From: Welwitschia mirabilis
Lineage: Eukaryota > Gnetophyta > Gnetopsida > Welwitschiales
Length of the DNA stretch: 36,003 bases
Assembly (NCBI GenBank): GCA_051453625.1
Contig: JBOZIK010000001.1
Coordinates: 2,684,311-2,720,313 of the forward strand
Reading direction: 5' to 3'
This document shows positions 35,601 to 36,003 of this stretch, one piece after another. Position numbers and translations under genes: made by a program. The notes beneath the pieces are model-generated. The model was not told the DNA's origin and ran no database searches. It saw only the letters and a list, made by a program, of their open reading frames with translations. Position 1 is the first letter of the stretch, and every line of letters starts with the position of its first letter.

Positions 35601-35960
35601 ATCTATTTCATCACTTCTTTTGGAGTAAAGAATTAATCTCCATAATGAAAAAATACTATCAAAACTATAACACCCTTGATATGTATTTATTGGATGAGAT
35701 CCACATGCTATTTTGACAGATTTGGAAGATTAGAAACAATTTGATTTTCAATAACATCCCCCTTTCATTTCCTATAAATACTATAAGGAGGATTATTCAA
35801 CTTCACTTCCAAATCAAATTTGTGATGGAAGCCATATCAACAATCGAGCATTCTGATCTAGGTCTCTTCATAGAATGCCCTACTCTATGGGAAAAAGTAT
35901 AGGCAGTGGGGTGGGGACTCCTTTTGCATAATGTTATAACCCACATTTTGTAAGCTTTAA
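32675..35960 (+). pseudogene. L1 ORF2 relic: APE endonuclease, reverse transcriptase
   Basis: The product nicks target DNA and reverse-transcribes the element RNA. APE endonuclease: NYRGLG (about 32696), YNIDLVCL, ETKIKNDMGKMNLGQKW (32782 onward), MLGDFNQCL (GDFN at 33058-33069) and SDHHHIKL (33310). Reverse transcriptase: VPGPNGLPIKLF and EDFRPLIICNIIYRIFTKIM within the longest open piece (33922-34257), then LDITKAYDFVS (catalytic Asp, followed by TAG at 34402 where Trp is usual). GMR-stop-GYPLFP is a mutated RQGCPLSP, and YYADDT has YADD at 34664-34675. C-terminal zf-RVT-like: CPIYQSNPKTTQHLFHHFFW (35563) and WKIRNNLIFNN (about 35724). Catalytic residues are still readable but frames are broken throughout. 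Confidence 0.9.
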
Positions 35961-36003
35961 TTAATAGGGTTTCTAAACTATGTAAAACATTTTGATATCA
36001 ATT

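Larger units (their letters stand above)
31339..36003 (+). mobile_element. Plant L1-type LINE, nearly full length, degenerate
   Basis: Base composition becomes less AT-rich at about 31339, probably the 5' UTR. ORF1 and ORF2 relics follow on the same strand, in the standard plant L1 layout. The zinc-knuckle-like end of ORF2 is reached at about 35560 and a short 3' region follows. A poly(A) tail and target-site duplication would lie beyond 36003. Many stops and frameshifts show the copy is inactive. Confidence 0.9.

Noticed and set aside
1-36003. Fungal repeat-induced point mutation as the cause of the C-to-T decay
   Set aside because: The intron-bearing BED-hAT transposase, plant L1 with DUF4283-like ORF1 and plant-type gypsy and copia elements indicate a plant; methylation-driven deamination explains the pattern.

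Overview
The window looks like heterochromatic, repeat-dominated nuclear DNA of a flowering plant. The base composition is strongly AT-rich. The recognisable proteins are all plant transposable-element proteins: Ty1/copia, gypsy, an intron-containing hAT transposase and a plant-type L1 LINE. One hAT intron keeps perfect GT-AG borders. There are six assembly gaps. I see no intact host gene, no tRNA or rRNA gene, no operon and no bacterial feature. Every coding relic carries stops and frameshifts, so the region is old and probably silent. The species cannot be fixed from sequence alone; a monocot is only a guess. LAYOUT, LEFT HALF. 1-4032: Ty1/copia retrotransposon on the minus strand (integrase, protease, gag, primer-binding site, about 1.3-kb LTR), cut by the window edge. 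4599 to at least 8997: hAT DNA transposon on the minus strand with a multi-exon transposase relic (BED zinc finger, DUF659-like core, dimerisation-region remnant, acidic C-terminus); its far end is probably lost in the 876-N gap. 10147-10420: an unidentified coding-like patch. 10744-11262: a gypsy protease-region relic on the plus strand. 13189-13348: a G-run and a GA microsatellite on either side of a gap. LAYOUT, RIGHT HALF. 14808 to about 18740 and 27584 to about 30370: two diverged copies (A and B) of one LTR-like non-coding repeat, each with a roughly 29-42-bp minisatellite and a conserved TATA box. Copy A holds extra sequence with a SINE-like segment and a 46-bp tandem duplication. 19198 to about 26760: a large tandem array of an uncharacterised unit. 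Unit 1 is about 3.85 kb, unit 2 is 0.88 kb and lacks about 3.0 kb of the middle, and unit 3 matches unit 1 over about 2.8 kb. 31339-36003: a nearly full-length but dead L1 LINE on the plus strand (ORF1 with DUF4283-like and zinc-knuckle regions; ORF2 with APE endonuclease, reverse transcriptase and a terminal zinc-knuckle-like segment). HOW THE PARTS RELATE. These are independent insertions, not a cooperating gene system. A shared decay signature links them: premature stops often fall where the family has tryptophan (TGG to TGA or TAG), as expected from long-term cytosine methylation and deamination. The least explained objects are the tandem unit array at 19.2-26.8 kb, the A/B repeat pair that flanks it, and the motif-rich copia LTR.
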